A stretch of DNA of 64,000 bases from Gammaproteobacteria bacterium HGW-Gammaproteobacteria-13 (GTDB taxonomy: Bacteria > Pseudomonadota > Gammaproteobacteria > Pseudomonadales > Pseudomonadaceae), in assembly GCA_002840155.1 (NCBI GenBank), contig PGZH01000003.1:213956-277955 (forward strand). Direction: 5' to 3'. This document shows positions 1 to 9,726 of the stretch, one piece after another. Position numbers and translations under genes: made by a program. Each line of letters begins with the position of its first letter. The first letter of the stretch is position 1. The notes under the pieces are model-generated. The model was not told the origin of the DNA. It did no database searches and saw only the letters and a program-made list of their open reading frames with translations.

Positions 1-210
1 CTTCGCTGCGGTGAGGTTTTCCTTGTACTGGCCCAGCAGCGCCTGCTGCTGTTCAAGTTGCAGCAGGCGTACCGAGGCTACCGGATCATCGGCCGGGGTG
101 AGGATACGGTTACCGCTGCTGATCTGCTCCTGGGTGCGAATCAGGTTGGCATAGTTGCGCCCAAGGCCACTGACACCGTTATTGAAGGCCTGGATCGAAG
201 AGATGCGCAT
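1..210 (-). CDS. flgL: Flagellar hook-filament junction protein FlgL (5' part only)
   Basis: FlgL (HAP3) joins the hook to the filament outside the cell. Only about the first 70 codons lie in the window; the gene runs off the left edge. The N-terminus begins MRISSIQAFNNGVSGL, the flagellin-like amphipathic D0 helix expected for FlgL. A second possible ATG lies two codons upstream (position 216), but the MRIS start matches the family. It follows flgK on the same strand with a 36-base gap, so it is the last visible gene of the flgF-L operon. Confidence 0.88.
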   Translation of the reverse strand, partial: MRISSIQAFNNGVSGLGRNYANLIRTQEQISSGNRILTPADDPVASVRLLQLEQQQALLGQYKENLTAAK

Positions 211-246
211 CACCATAAAACTAACCTCGAAGTTCTAGACGGCGCG

Positions 247-2286
247 TCAGAACGTGTTAATCAGTGTATCGAACAGGCTGCGGGCAACTTGAATGATCTG
301 TGCCGATGCCTGGTAGTACTGCTCGAACTGAATCAGTTTGGCCGCTTCCTCATCGAGGTTGACCGCCGAAACAGAGTCGCGGTTATTGGTGGCCTGTTTG
401 AGAATAGCGCCAGTGGCCTCGCCATCGACCCGCGCCTGACTGGTCAGGGTACCCACCCGCTCCACCAGATCGCCGTAAGCATCGGTAAAGCTTGAGCCGG
501 TGGTCGCCGGCGCCAATGGGTTGATACCAATGGTCGTACGGTTTTGCAGATCAATCAGCTTCAAAGCGTTACGGTTATCAGACACCCCATTGGTGTTGAA
601 GGAAACCGAAAAATTGTCGCCACCCTGCGGCCGACCGCTGATGGTCACTTCATAGTCGAAAGGCACCGGCACCGCAGGTGGGCCGGCAGTCGCAGGCACG
701 GTGATGGTCAGCTTGTTGTTCTGCCCGGGCACAATAACCCCGGTATCAATGACGTTGCCGTTGATATCGACGACGTCATACCCCTGGGTGGCACCCCCAC
801 CGGCGCCCATGACGATGCGCAGCGGCGGCGCATTGCGCAGGCTGGTTTCCAGATCGGCTTGAGCCACCGGGTCATAAATATCGATTTCAGTCAGCAAGGT
901 CGGCTGGCTGATCACCCCGGTGCCGATATTCGCCGGGCTGGTTTGCGATTTCAGCGGCGCGGCAAAGGCCAGCTCTTCCGGCCGTTTCATATCCGCACGG
1001 ATCGACTCGCCGGCATTGCGCGTCGGCATCACCCGGAAACGGTCACCGGCGGCAAAGGTGCCACTGGCCACGTTCAGCGAGACGCCGTCGAACTCCGCCG
1101 CCGGGACCACGGTAATGTCGAATGGGCCAAAGCTGGTGCCGTCACTGACGCGCCGTACGGTGTAATCCGTGGCACTGGTGAATTCCACCTCATAGTCGCT
1201 GGTGGTCAGCTGGGTGGTGTCCTCAATCAGCACATTTAGGTTGGCCGTGGTATCGCTGTTACCGACACGCGCCAAGCTGCGCTGGCCAATCAGAATGGGG
1301 TCATTGAGGTCACGAAACAGGCCATTACCAAACTGACCATTGAGATCCAGGCCCTGGCCCAGCTGGCGGTTGACCTGATCAGTGACTGCCAGTGCCAAGC
1401 GGCCAACCGAGTTCAACGTGGTGTCCAGCACATCTTCACGGTAGCGGATCAGCCCGCCCATCTCGCCGCCGGTAATCAGCGAGGTAATGCCCTGGCGCGA
1501 ATTGCCGCTGACAAACTGCACCTCACTGCGCAGCGGGTCGGATAAACCCGGCACCACCTCCAGGCGCGAGGCCTGGCTGCCGACCACCAAGGGCTGGCCC
1601 GAGCCGACAAACAGGTTGTAACTGTTGTCATCCTGCGCCACCACCGTCACACCGATAAAGGTCGACAGCTTGCGTACTGCTTCTTCGCGAGCGTCAAGCA
1701 GATCGTTGGGTTGCTGACCGTTGGAGGCGGCAACCGCAATGGCATCGTTGTAGCCGGCAATCGAACCGGCCAGTTGGTTAATCTGATCGGTCACCGCCGA
1801 CAGCTGCTTGTTGATAAAGGCGTTTTGTTCGTACAAGCGGTCGTACACGGTATTGAAGCGCTTGGCCAACCCCTCAGCCTCGGACAACGCCAGCTGCCGC
1901 GCCGGAATATTGGCCGGGTCTTCGGCGGCGGTTTGCAGCGCAGCAAAAACCTTCTGCAACCCCGGGTTGATACCCGTGGTGCTGCCAGCCAGCAACGAAT
2001 CGAGCTGATTGATCTGCCCCAGGTAGCTCTGGGTATCACTGTTGAGCGCTGTACTGCTGCGCACCTGGGTATTGAGAAACTCGTTATAGATGCGCCGCAC
2101 ATCAACCAGGGTAGTGCCCGAGCCGATATAGCCGGCACCGCTGAACTGCGGAATGCGCGTGGCCTGGATCGTCTCCTGACGCGAGAAACCCGGCGTGTTG
2201 ACGTTGACGATGTTATGGCCAGTCACCGCCAGCGAAGTCTTGTTCGCCGACAGCCCGGAGAGGCCAATACTGAGTAGGTCAGCCAT
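247..2286 (-). CDS. flgK: Flagellar hook-associated protein 1 FlgK
   Basis: FlgK (HAP1) is the first of the two hook-filament adaptor proteins. The 679-residue product starts with a rod/hook-type N-terminal domain (ADLLSIGLSGLSANKTSLAV, then GHNIVNVNTPGFSRQ around residues 23-38) and ends with the conserved C-terminal motif NLDEEAAKLIQFEQYYQASAQ followed by a terminal helix, the two ends that pair in the assembled structure. It sits 6 bases downstream of flgJ and 36 bases before flgL, so translation is probably coupled. The middle domain is variable in the family and gives no further information. Confidence 0.96.
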   Translation of the reverse strand: MADLLSIGLSGLSANKTSLAVTGHNIVNVNTPGFSRQETIQATRIPQFSGAGYIGSGTTLVDVRRIYNEFLNTQVRSSTALNSDTQSYLGQINQLDSLLAGSTTGINPGLQKVFAALQTAAEDPANIPARQLALSEAEGLAKRFNTVYDRLYEQNAFINKQLSAVTDQINQLAGSIAGYNDAIAVAASNGQQPNDLLDAREEAVRKLSTFIGVTVVAQDDNSYNLFVGSGQPLVVGSQASRLEVVPGLSDPLRSEVQFVSGNSRQGITSLITGGEMGGLIRYREDVLDTTLNSVGRLALAVTDQVNRQLGQGLDLNGQFGNGLFRDLNDPILIGQRSLARVGNSDTTANLNVLIEDTTQLTTSDYEVEFTSATDYTVRRVSDGTSFGPFDITVVPAAEFDGVSLNVASGTFAAGDRFRVMPTRNAGESIRADMKRPEELAFAAPLKSQTSPANIGTGVISQPTLLTEIDIYDPVAQADLETSLRNAPPLRIVMGAGGGATQGYDVVDINGNVIDTGVIVPGQNNKLTITVPATAGPPAVPVPFDYEVTISGRPQGGDNFSVSFNTNGVSDNRNALKLIDLQNRTTIGINPLAPATTGSSFTDAYGDLVERVGTLTSQARVDGEATGAILKQATNNRDSVSAVNLDEEAAKLIQFEQYYQASAQIIQVARSLFDTLINTF

Positions 2287-2292
2287 GTTTCA

Positions 2293-3465
2293 TCATCCGT
2301 TGGTGGACGGCGTACTGACGGCCGCGACTGATTGATAGGTCTGCATCTGCCGCGCTATCTGGGCGATCTTGCGGGCGTACTGCGGGTCCGTGGCGTAGCC
2401 GGCTTTCTGCAACTCACGGGCGAACTCCTCGGGTTTGTCAGTGCTGGCCAGGGCTTTCTCGTAGCGGCCATTGCCCTGCAGGAAGCTCACAAAATCGTTA
2501 AAGCTGTGTTCGAAGGAGTCATAGGCGCGGAACGAGGCCGCTTCCTTGACCGCTTTGCCGCCCTTGAACTCGGTGGTCAGCACCCGCGCCGAGTCACCTT
2601 CCCAGCTGTTGTGGGTCTTGATGCCGAACAGGTTGTGGCTGCTGGTGCCGTCCTGTTGGCGAATAATCGACTTGCCCCAACCGGTTTCCAACGCGGCCTG
2701 GGCCACCAGATAACGCGGGTCGACACCAATCTTCTCGGCAGCCTTCTCGGCCATCGGCAACATGGCGGCAATAAACTCATCCTTCGAGCCGAACGCGGCT
2801 TTACCCGGCGCCAGTGGCGGCTGGGCAATCCGCCGGCCGGTGATCGCGTCCATGCCGTTGAGCCCCAGCGCAGTATCGGCGGGTGCGGCAAAGGCCTTGG
2901 CCGGAATCCAGTCGTTCTGCGCCAATGGTTGGCCATCAGCGGCTGTAGCCGACGGCACGATGCCAGCCAGCAAACGGTCCGTCAGTTTGCCCGGCAGAGA
3001 CAGGCGGCGCTGGTTGATCAGCGAGGTGTCGTCACGCGCGCTGTCGACTTTGGCCAGTGGTTTGCTCGGCGCATTCGGCACCGGCTCATTGACCTGAGCA
3101 AATGGATTGGGTCGGCTATCCGCCTGCTTCATCTTCGACATCTGCCGCACCAGCACATCGGCCAGACCGATGCCGTTCTGGTGATTGGACAGGGTCACCG
3201 ACAGCTGCTGGTCGTGCATGTCCTGGTAGGTTTTGCTCTCGTTGCTGTTCATGAAGTTGCCTTCACCGAACGCTTCGTTGGCCGAGCGCATGGCCTTGAG
3301 CATTTCATTGAGGAACAGCGACTCAAACTCCTGAGCCACTTTCTTGATGTTCTTTTCGCTGTCGCCGCCGACCTTGAACTGGTTAAGGCGATTGAGATCG
3401 TTATAGGCACCACTGTCGACGGTGCTGGTGCCGCCGAGCAAACCGGCTGATAGGCGAGAGTCCAT
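2293..3465 (-). CDS. flgJ: Flagellar rod cap/peptidoglycan hydrolase FlgJ
   Basis: FlgJ caps the growing rod and opens a hole in the peptidoglycan. The 390-residue protein has both usual parts: an N-terminal rod-binding domain (residues ~40-105, containing QEFESLFLNEMLKAMR) and a C-terminal glucosaminidase domain (~225-380) with the catalytic Glu in the motif AQAALETGWGKS (E260). The linker of ~110 residues between them is rich in Pro and Ala. It lies between flgI (13-base gap) and flgK (6-base gap) in the operon. Dual-domain FlgJ is normal for gamma-proteobacteria. Confidence 0.95.
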   Translation of the reverse strand: MDSRLSAGLLGGTSTVDSGAYNDLNRLNQFKVGGDSEKNIKKVAQEFESLFLNEMLKAMRSANEAFGEGNFMNSNESKTYQDMHDQQLSVTLSNHQNGIGLADVLVRQMSKMKQADSRPNPFAQVNEPVPNAPSKPLAKVDSARDDTSLINQRRLSLPGKLTDRLLAGIVPSATAADGQPLAQNDWIPAKAFAAPADTALGLNGMDAITGRRIAQPPLAPGKAAFGSKDEFIAAMLPMAEKAAEKIGVDPRYLVAQAALETGWGKSIIRQQDGTSSHNLFGIKTHNSWEGDSARVLTTEFKGGKAVKEAASFRAYDSFEHSFNDFVSFLQGNGRYEKALASTDKPEEFARELQKAGYATDPQYARKIAQIARQMQTYQSVAAVSTPSTNG

Positions 3466-3478
3466 AGCGTGCGCTCCC

Positions 3479-4582
3479 TTAAATCACGATCAGGTCAGCC
3501 TGCAGAGCGCCGGCTTGTTTCAGCGCCTCCAGGATGGCCATAAGGTCGGAAGGCGAAGCGCCTACCTGATTCACCGCGCGGACGATTTCATCCAGCGTGG
3601 TCCCGGGCCCGAACTTGAACATCGGCTTGGCTTCTTCATCGGCATTCACCCGCGAGCGCGGCACCACGGCGGTCTGGCCGCCAGACAGTGCTTCCGGCTG
3701 GCTGACAATCGGGTCTTCGGTGATGGTTACGGTCAGGCTGCCGTGGGTCACTGCGGCTGGCTGCACACGCACGTTCTGACCAATCACGATGGTGCCGGTG
3801 CGCGAGTTGATGATGACCTTGGCCACGGCCTGACCGATCTCGACTTCGAGGTTTTCCAGAATCGACAGGTAGTCCACTCGCTGACCCGGATCAAGTGGTG
3901 CACTGACGCGAATCGAGCCACCGTCGACCGCCTGGGCCACACCTGGGCCAAGCAGCTCATTGATGTGATCAACAATATTTTTGGCAGTGGTGAAATCCGG
4001 ACGATTGAGGTTGAGCGTCAGCGTATTGCCCTGATCAAAACCGCTTGGCACCGGCCGCTCGACCGTCGCACCGCCAGGAATGCGCCCAGCCGACGGTACG
4101 TTGACGGTAATCCGCGAACCATCGCCGCCTTCGGCATCAAAACCGCCGACCACCAGGTTGCCCTGGGCAATCGCATAGACGTTACCATCGATCCCCTTGA
4201 GCGGCGTCATCAGCAGACTGCCACCGCGCAGGCTCTTGGCGTTACCGATAGAGGACACGGTGATGTCGATGGTCTGCCCGGGCTTGGCGAACGCCGGCAG
4301 ATCCGCATGGATCGACACCGCTGCCACGTTCTTCAGCTGCACGTTGCCGCCCTGCGGCACCTTGATGCCGAACTGCGCCATCATGTTGTTGAAAGTCTGC
4401 ACGGTGAACGGCGTTTGCGTGGTCTGGTCGCCACTGCCATTGAGGCCGACTACCAGGCCATAACCGATCAACTGGTTAGTGCGTACACCCTGGATGCTGG
4501 CCAGGTCTTTAAGCCGCTCGGCCTGAGCCAGCGAAGCCATCAGCAAGGCGGCTACAACTACTAGGTATTTGGAAAGGGTCAT
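3479..4582 (-). CDS. flgI: Flagellar P-ring protein FlgI
   Basis: FlgI is secreted to the periplasm and forms the P-ring in the peptidoglycan layer. A signal peptide ([21 protein letters not shown]) precedes the mature start [17 protein letters not shown]. Motifs [18 protein letters not shown] and the C-terminal [15 protein letters not shown] are typical. In-frame ATGs exist at 4606 and 4591, but the start at 4582 has a GAGG Shine-Dalgarno about 9 bases upstream and gives a clean signal peptide of the usual length. Length about 367 residues, as expected. Located just after flgH. Confidence 0.95.
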   Translation of the reverse strand: MTLSKYLVVVAALLMASLAQAERLKDLASIQGVRTNQLIGYGLVVGLNGSGDQTTQTPFTVQTFNNMMAQFGIKVPQGGNVQLKNVAAVSIHADLPAFAKPGQTIDITVSSIGNAKSLRGGSLLMTPLKGIDGNVYAIAQGNLVVGGFDAEGGDGSRITVNVPSAGRIPGGATVERPVPSGFDQGNTLTLNLNRPDFTTAKNIVDHINELLGPGVAQAVDGGSIRVSAPLDPGQRVDYLSILENLEVEIGQAVAKVIINSRTGTIVIGQNVRVQPAAVTHGSLTVTITEDPIVSQPEALSGGQTAVVPRSRVNADEEAKPMFKFGPGTTLDEIVRAVNQVGASPSDLMAILEALKQAGALQADLIVI

Positions 4583-4593
4583 GGTGGCCATCC

Positions 4594-5313
4594 TCAGAAC
4601 GGCCACATTGGGCTAAGGAAAAAACGGCTCATCCAGCCCGGCTGACTGGCATCGGCAAAGGCGCCGGTACCCGAGTAGGTGATGCGCGCATCGGCAATCC
4701 GGGTCGAGGAAACCGTGTTATCAGTGGCAATGTCATCCGCCCGCACCAAGCCGGCAATGCGGACCAGCTCATCGCCGGTATTCAGGGTCATCCATTTTTC
4801 CCCACGCACCAGCAGAATGCCGTTGGGCATCACTTCGGCGACTGACACGGTAATCGAGCCAGTCAGGCTGTTGCTCTGCCCGGCAGCGCCGGAACCCTCG
4901 CTCTCACGAGTAGCGTCGAAGCTAGCTTCCAGGCTGAGGTTGTCATTGGTCATGCCCAGTGCGCTAAGACCTGCCAGTGGGTTTTTCGGCGAGACGGCCA
5001 TGCCGAACAAGTTAGGCACACCCAGGTTGGCCGAACTGTCTTTGCTGATCTGGCTGTTGCTGTTCTTGCTGGCCTGGGTGCGCTCATTCAGGGTGATGGT
5101 GATGATGTCACCCACGCGATACGCCTTACGGTCGCCGAACAGACCGTTCTCGAAACCGGCCTGGTAAATCGAGCCATTATTCTGCGCCGCTGGCAGCGGT
5201 GTACGCGGCATCACCGGAGCGTAATAGGGGTCATCCGGCTTAGGCGCGGGAGCCATGCAGCCACTCAAAGCCAGGGGGCCAAGCAGTGCACTTATGATTA
5301 TCAGCCGGTTCAT
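4594..5313 (-). CDS. flgH: Flagellar L-ring lipoprotein FlgH
   Basis: FlgH forms the outer-membrane L-ring around the rod. The 239-residue precursor has a lipoprotein signal peptide with lipobox LSGC (Cys19), followed by a Pro-rich linker. The family motifs [23 protein letters not shown] and the C-terminal [10 protein letters not shown]-type region (here [17 protein letters not shown]) are present. A 121-base gap separates it from flgG; I see no terminator there, so it most likely belongs to the flgF-L transcript. Confidence 0.95.
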   Translation of the reverse strand: MNRLIIISALLGPLALSGCMAPAPKPDDPYYAPVMPRTPLPAAQNNGSIYQAGFENGLFGDRKAYRVGDIITITLNERTQASKNSNSQISKDSSANLGVPNLFGMAVSPKNPLAGLSALGMTNDNLSLEASFDATRESEGSGAAGQSNSLTGSITVSVAEVMPNGILLVRGEKWMTLNTGDELVRIAGLVRADDIATDNTVSSTRIADARITYSGTGAFADASQPGWMSRFFLSPMWPF

Positions 5314-5434
5314 ATCTACTACCTCATGCGTTGCCTGGGGTGGCGTGTAACGTGAGCCACCAGTGCCAGTTCAAGCGATTCCTTGCTGTATCCAAAGCCA
5401 GGCCAGACGCTGCGCGACTAACCGGCCCTACCTA

Positions 5435-6220
5435 TCAAAGATTCTGCGAAATAAAGCCGAGCATCTGGTCAGCGGTGGAAATGACCTTGGAGTTCATTTC
5501 ATAGGCGCGCTGAGTGGTGATCATGTTCACCAACTCTTCGACCACGCTGACGTTGGAGTTTTCCAGGGTGTTCTGCAGCGTGGTGCCCAGGCCGTTCAGG
5601 CCAGGCGTACCGACCTGCGGCGCGCCGCTGGAAGCGGTTTCCAGAAACAGGTTGTTGCCGATCGCTTCCAGACCCGCCGGGTTGATGAAGTCAGCGGTCT
5701 GCAGGTTGCCGACGATCTGTGGCTGCGGGTTGCCGGCAGTAGTCACCGACACGGTGCCGTCTTCACCCACGGTAAAGGTGCGTACCTCGTTGGGCAGCAC
5801 GATGGCCGGCTCCAGGGCATAGCCGTTGGATGTCACCACCTGGCCATCTGAATTGAGGTGAAAGCTGCCGTCGCGGCTATAGGACACCGTGCCGTCAGGC
5901 AGCAACACCTGGAAGAAACCCCGGCCGTTGATCGCCATATCCAGCGGTTGCTCGGTGGTTTGCAGGCTACCGGCAGTGAAGATCTTCTGCGTACCCACCA
6001 CCCGCACACCGGTACCCAGTTGCAAACCGGACGGCAGCTGGCTGTCCTGACTGGACTGGCCACCAGGCTGACGACGGATCTGGTACAGCAGATCCTCGAA
6101 CTCGGCGCGATCACGTTTGAAGCCCGTGGTCGAAACGTTGGCCAGGTTGTTGGAAATGGTGGTCAGGTTCATGTCCTGAGCGGACAGACCGGTCTTGCTG
6201 ACCCACAGTGCCGGAAGCAT
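5435..6220 (-). CDS. flgG: Flagellar distal rod protein FlgG
   Basis: FlgG builds the distal rod. The 261-residue protein opens with MLPALWVSKTGLSAQDMNL and NNLANVSTTGFKRDRAEFED (rod-protein N-terminal motif, residues ~25-45) and closes with NVSVVEELVNMITTQRAYEMNSK plus the terminal helix ISTADQMLGFISQNL. Length and both terminal domains are standard. A strong GAGGAG ribosome site precedes the start. It follows flgF with a 46-base gap. Confidence 0.97.
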   Translation of the reverse strand: MLPALWVSKTGLSAQDMNLTTISNNLANVSTTGFKRDRAEFEDLLYQIRRQPGGQSSQDSQLPSGLQLGTGVRVVGTQKIFTAGSLQTTEQPLDMAINGRGFFQVLLPDGTVSYSRDGSFHLNSDGQVVTSNGYALEPAIVLPNEVRTFTVGEDGTVSVTTAGNPQPQIVGNLQTADFINPAGLEAIGNNLFLETASSGAPQVGTPGLNGLGTTLQNTLENSNVSVVEELVNMITTQRAYEMNSKVISTADQMLGFISQNL

Positions 6221-6266
6221 ATCGATTCTCCTCGGGCGCCGTTTTAACGACGCCGCGTGCTGATAA

Positions 6267-7007
6267 TTAGGTCATCTGCAAGACGCGCGCCATGGCCGCC
6301 GAATTGTCTTCGGCGGTGCGCATCATCTTCACTTGCAATTCGAATTGGCGGGACAGCGAGAGGATCGCCGTCATCTCTTCCACGGCGTTGACGTTGCTTG
6401 ACTCGAGAAAGCCCGAGGTGATTTCCATATTGGCATCCGCCAGCACCGGGCCCTGACCCTTGAAGCGGATCAGGCCGTCGGTGCCCTTCTCCATCTGCTT
6501 AAGGTCCGGATTGACCAGCTTCAACCGGTCCACCTCAGCCAGCACGTTAGGTGCCTCACCAAGGGCGCGAATGCTGATGGTGCCGTCTTTGCCGATTTCG
6601 ATTTTCTGCTCCGGCGGCACCGCAATCGGCCCGGCGTTGCCCATCACCGGCAAGCCATTGCCGGTACGCAAAACCCCCAGGGCATCGACGTTCAAGCTGG
6701 CGGTACGCACATAGGCTTCGCTGCCATCGGGGGCCTGTACGGCCAGCCAGCCTTTGCCGCCAACTGCCACGTCCAGATCACGACCGGTTTCCTGCAGCGA
6801 GCCTGGGGTGAAATCAGTGCCAGGGCGTTCGCTCATGGCGTAGACCCGCGACGGATAACTGTCACCAAAGATCGGCATGGAACGCGCCTGTTCGAAATCC
6901 CGACGGAAACCATTGGTGGTGATGTTTGCCAGGTTGTTGGCGTGGGCACGCTGGGCCAGGGTGTTGTTGTGGGCGCCAGTCATGGAAACGTACAGCATCT
7001 TGTCCAT
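6267..7007 (-). CDS. flgF: Flagellar proximal rod protein FlgF
   Basis: FlgF is a proximal rod component. The 246-residue product contains the rod N-terminal motif NNLANITTNGFRRDFEQ and the C-terminal NVNAVEEMTAILSLSRQFELQVKMMRTAEDN. It is the first gene of the second flagellar operon in this window: a sigma-54 promoter lies about 50 bases upstream (7058-7074) and a terminator after flgE lies beyond that, so flgF-L can be transcribed independently of flgB-E. Confidence 0.95.
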   Translation of the reverse strand: MDKMLYVSMTGAHNNTLAQRAHANNLANITTNGFRRDFEQARSMPIFGDSYPSRVYAMSERPGTDFTPGSLQETGRDLDVAVGGKGWLAVQAPDGSEAYVRTASLNVDALGVLRTGNGLPVMGNAGPIAVPPEQKIEIGKDGTISIRALGEAPNVLAEVDRLKLVNPDLKQMEKGTDGLIRFKGQGPVLADANMEITSGFLESSNVNAVEEMTAILSLSRQFELQVKMMRTAEDNSAAMARVLQMT

Positions 7008-7057
7008 GGTAATTCTCCGAGTGGGCTTGCCGCCCCGCTGCTCTATGCAAGCTATAA

Positions 7058-7074
7058 AGCAATGCCTATGCCAG
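7058..7074 (-). promoter_or_regulatory. Sigma-54 promoter of flgF operon
   Basis: On the minus strand the sequence CTGGCATAGGCATTGCT fits the -24/-12 consensus (TGGCAYR-N4-TTGCW) with the required 12-base offset between GG and GC. The predicted start site is near 7047, giving a leader of about 40 bases before flgF. In Pseudomonas these hook genes are known to need RpoN and the activator FleR; neither gene is in the window. Confidence 0.88.
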
Positions 7075-7114
7075 CACTCGAAAAATCAAATTAACTTATT
7101 GATTTAAATAGATT

Positions 7115-7145
7115 TTAAAAAACAAAAAAGACTCCATATGGAGCC
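7115..7145 (-). terminator. Rho-independent terminator after flgE
   Basis: Minus strand: a stem around the palindrome CTCCATATGGAG (7130-7145) is followed by a T-rich tail TTTTTTGTTTTTT (7117-7129). It separates the flgB-E transcript from the flgF promoter. Confidence 0.8.
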
Positions 7146-7175
7146 TTCTAAATATCAGCGCGGCGTACTTTTGCC

Positions 7176-7205
7176 GCCTGCGACAGGCGCTTGCCTGTCG
7201 CAGGC
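7176..7205 (-). repeat. Long perfect hairpin just after flgE stop
   Basis: A perfect 13-base inverted repeat GCCTGCGACAGGC/GCCTGTCGCAGGC with a 4-base loop starts 9 bases after the flgE stop codon and precedes the terminator by about 30 bases. It has no T tail; it may protect the flgE mRNA 3' end or form a tandem terminator with the following stem. Confidence 0.65.
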
Positions 7206-7213
7206 AACACTTA

Positions 7214-8530
7214 TCAACGCAGGTTGATAATGGTCTGGGTCACCGCACTTTCGGTTTCAATGGTCTTGGCGTTGGCCTGGTAGTTGCGCTGCGCCACGAT
7301 CAGGTTGACCAGCTGATCCGACAGCTCGACGTTGGAGTCCTCCAGCGCACCAGATTGCAGGGCGCCCAGGGTACCGCTACGCGGCGTCCCCACCACCGGC
7401 TCACCCGACTGGAAGGACTGCACCCAGGCAGTCTTGCCCACCGGCGTCAGCCCTTGCACGTTGGCGAAGTTGGCCAGGATCACCTGCCCCTGCACCTTGG
7501 ATTGACCATTGGTGTAGCGGGCAAAGATCACCCCGGTGTCATCGATTTCCAACCCAGCCAATTGACCGGTGGTGTAACCGTCCTGGCTGACCCGGTTTAC
7601 CGCGAAGTTACTGGCAAACTGCGTTGAGGCGCGCACATCAACAGCCACACCCGCAGCGCTGGCAGTAGCGCCGTTGCCACTCCATACAGGCGGAATGGAA
7701 TTGTCCGGCGCTGCCGGCACCCAGGTGGTCAGATTGATAAGACCATTGGCGTCAACGGTGAAACCGGTCGGCGTTGAGGCGATCAAGGCGGGAATATCCA
7801 ACTGACCGGCCGTGGTGAACTGTAGATCCACTGACGAAGGCGTGGTCAGCGTCGGGTCATCCGGGTTACGCCCATCGATCAATACGTTCATCTGCCAGGT
7901 ATTGGGACCCGTCTTGAGGAAGTACTGGGTAAATACGTGGGAGTTACCCTGGGTGTCGTAAATATTGGTCGACGTCGACGAGTTATAGGTCGTCGGGTCC
8001 GACGGATTGAACGGTACGGTAGTCGGCACTTTATTGGTCGAGTTGAGGTTGAACACCTGCTCAAGACTCTCGGTTGCGCGGGGCTCCTGACTGGCAGTCT
8101 CGATGCGCAAATCGTTGACGATGCCATTCTGCAAATTGCCATTGGCATCCACTGCATAGCCCTGCAGGCGATAACCGAAGTTGTTCACCATAAAGCCATC
8201 ACGGTCGGTACCGAAGTAACCGGCACGGGTGTAGCTCACTTCGCCATTGTTACTGGTCTGGAAGAAGCCGTTGCCGTTGATCGCCAGGTCCAGGGCATTC
8301 TGTGTGTAATTGATATTGCCCTGATTGAACAGCTGCGACACATCACCGAGCAGCACACCGCTGCCCTGCGGATTCGAGCCAGAACCCAATACAGACGCCG
8401 CATAGACATCGGCAAACTCAGCACGCGACTGCTTGAAGCCCGCAGTGCCGGCGTTGGCGATGTTGTTACCGGTCACGTTAAGGTCGCTGGTCGCGGCACG
8501 CAGACCGCTAAGACCGATATTGAAACCCAT
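7214..8530 (-). CDS. flgE: Flagellar hook protein FlgE
   Basis: FlgE polymerises into the hook. The 438-residue protein has the N-terminal motif MGFNIGLSGLRAATSDLNV, then NNIANAGTAGFKQSRAEFAD, a variable Thr/Asn-rich middle, and the C-terminal motif NVELSDQLVNLIVAQRNYQANAK. Last gene of the flgB-C-D-E operon, followed by a hairpin and a terminator. Length is in the normal Pseudomonas range. Confidence 0.97.
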   Translation of the reverse strand: MGFNIGLSGLRAATSDLNVTGNNIANAGTAGFKQSRAEFADVYAASVLGSGSNPQGSGVLLGDVSQLFNQGNINYTQNALDLAINGNGFFQTSNNGEVSYTRAGYFGTDRDGFMVNNFGYRLQGYAVDANGNLQNGIVNDLRIETASQEPRATESLEQVFNLNSTNKVPTTVPFNPSDPTTYNSSTSTNIYDTQGNSHVFTQYFLKTGPNTWQMNVLIDGRNPDDPTLTTPSSVDLQFTTAGQLDIPALIASTPTGFTVDANGLINLTTWVPAAPDNSIPPVWSGNGATASAAGVAVDVRASTQFASNFAVNRVSQDGYTTGQLAGLEIDDTGVIFARYTNGQSKVQGQVILANFANVQGLTPVGKTAWVQSFQSGEPVVGTPRSGTLGALQSGALEDSNVELSDQLVNLIVAQRNYQANAKTIETESAVTQTIINLR

Positions 8531-8573
8531 GGAAGACTCCTTTGCCGGACAGCCGGCGGCTAAAACCTGTTAG

Positions 8574-9242
8574 TTACTGACCGATCACCTGGACCTGCGA
8601 CATTGGCACGCTGCCAAGCCCCGCCAGGTTCAACATCAACTCTTTGCCGCCCAAGGTCACACTGTCGACGTTGGCCGGCAGCATGGTGTAAAGCCCCTTG
8701 GTGCCATCGGCGTAGGTGGCCTGCGCCTCGAACTTGTAAGTGCCGGGCGGCAACAGATTGCCGCTGGCATCCTTGCCATCCCAGATAAAGCTGACATTGC
8801 CGGCCGCCTGCTCACCTAGGTTGACTCGGCCCACCGCAGAGCCGGCCTTGTCATAGATATTGACGTAGACGTTGCTGCTACTAACCGGCAGCACCAGACT
8901 GGCCTTGAAGCTCTCGCTGGTATCGACCACCGCCTTATCACTCGGGATGATCACCTTGCGCCCGACCAGCGAGGACGCCTGCAACGCCTGGGACGACTGA
9001 TAACCGGTGAGCAGCGAACCCATGCTGGTGTTCAGCTTCTCGATCCCTTCAACCTGACTGAACTGCGCCAGCTGGGCGATAAACTCACCATTGCCTTGCG
9101 GCTCCAGCGGGTTCTGGTTATTCAACTGGGCAACCAGCAAGTTGAGAAACTCATTCTTGCCCAGGTCCTTATTCGTCTTGGTCTCGTTCTTGATCTGGTA
9201 TTGATCCAGTGCCGAACCACTGACATCGCCAACAGTACTCAT
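8574..9242 (-). CDS. flgD: Hook assembly scaffold FlgD
   Basis: FlgD caps the growing hook and is lost on completion. The 222-residue product has the N-terminal FlgD motif KDEFLNLLVAQLNNQ-like sequence (LGKNEFLNLLVAQLNNQNPL, residues ~27-46), followed by NGEFIAQLAQFSQVEGIEKL, a FlgD Ig-like domain with FIWDGKDASGNLLPPGTY, and a Tudor-like C-terminus. It lies between flgC and flgE with short gaps. Confidence 0.95.
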   Translation of the reverse strand: MSTVGDVSGSALDQYQIKNETKTNKDLGKNEFLNLLVAQLNNQNPLEPQGNGEFIAQLAQFSQVEGIEKLNTSMGSLLTGYQSSQALQASSLVGRKVIIPSDKAVVDTSESFKASLVLPVSSSNVYVNIYDKAGSAVGRVNLGEQAAGNVSFIWDGKDASGNLLPPGTYKFEAQATYADGTKGLYTMLPANVDSVTLGGKELMLNLAGLGSVPMSQVQVIGQ

Positions 9243-9267
9243 GGGGTTGCACTCCTTTTCCGTTGGC

Positions 9268-9711
9268 TTACTGACCGAGGGTCAATACGCGCTGCATCAT
9301 CTGCTTGGCGGTGTTCATCATTTCAGTGTTGGTCTGAAAGGCCCGACTGGCAGAAATCATGTCGGCCATCTCTTCCACCACATTGACATTGGGGTAATAC
9401 ACATAGCCGCCGGCATCGGCTGCAGGATGGTTCGGCTCATAGCGCGGCATCAGGCTGCTCTGATCCTCGACCACACCCAAGACCTGCACGCCGACCCCGG
9501 CATTGTCCTGATCGGCAAACAGCGAACCACGGTCGCCGTTCTGCGCCGACTGGAACATGGTGGCGAACACCGGATGCCGCGCACGGTAGGTCTGATCGAT
9601 GCTCGAGGAGACTGTCTCGGCGTTGGCGATGTTGCTGGCAATGGTATTCAGGCGAGTGCTCTGGGCACTCATACCGGTTCCGGCGATGTTGAAAACACTG
9701 GCTAGTGACAT
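9268..9711 (-). CDS. flgC: Flagellar proximal rod protein FlgC
   Basis: Proximal rod subunit of 147 residues. N-terminal MSLASVFNIAGTGMSAQSTR and ASNIANAETVSS motif; C-terminal PNVNVVEEMADMISASRAFQTNTE with the terminal helix MMNTAKQMMQRVLTLGQ. Length and ends match the family exactly. Short gaps to flgB (15 bases) and flgD (25 bases) point to one operon. Confidence 0.96.
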   Translation of the reverse strand: MSLASVFNIAGTGMSAQSTRLNTIASNIANAETVSSSIDQTYRARHPVFATMFQSAQNGDRGSLFADQDNAGVGVQVLGVVEDQSSLMPRYEPNHPAADAGGYVYYPNVNVVEEMADMISASRAFQTNTEMMNTAKQMMQRVLTLGQ

Positions 9712-9726
9712 GGCATCAGGCTCCTA

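Noticed and set aside
2332-3450. Long plus-strand open frame opposite flgJ
   Set aside because: Its translation has no domain and its composition (Gln/His/Arg-rich) is that of an antisense shadow of the real, motif-bearing flgJ.
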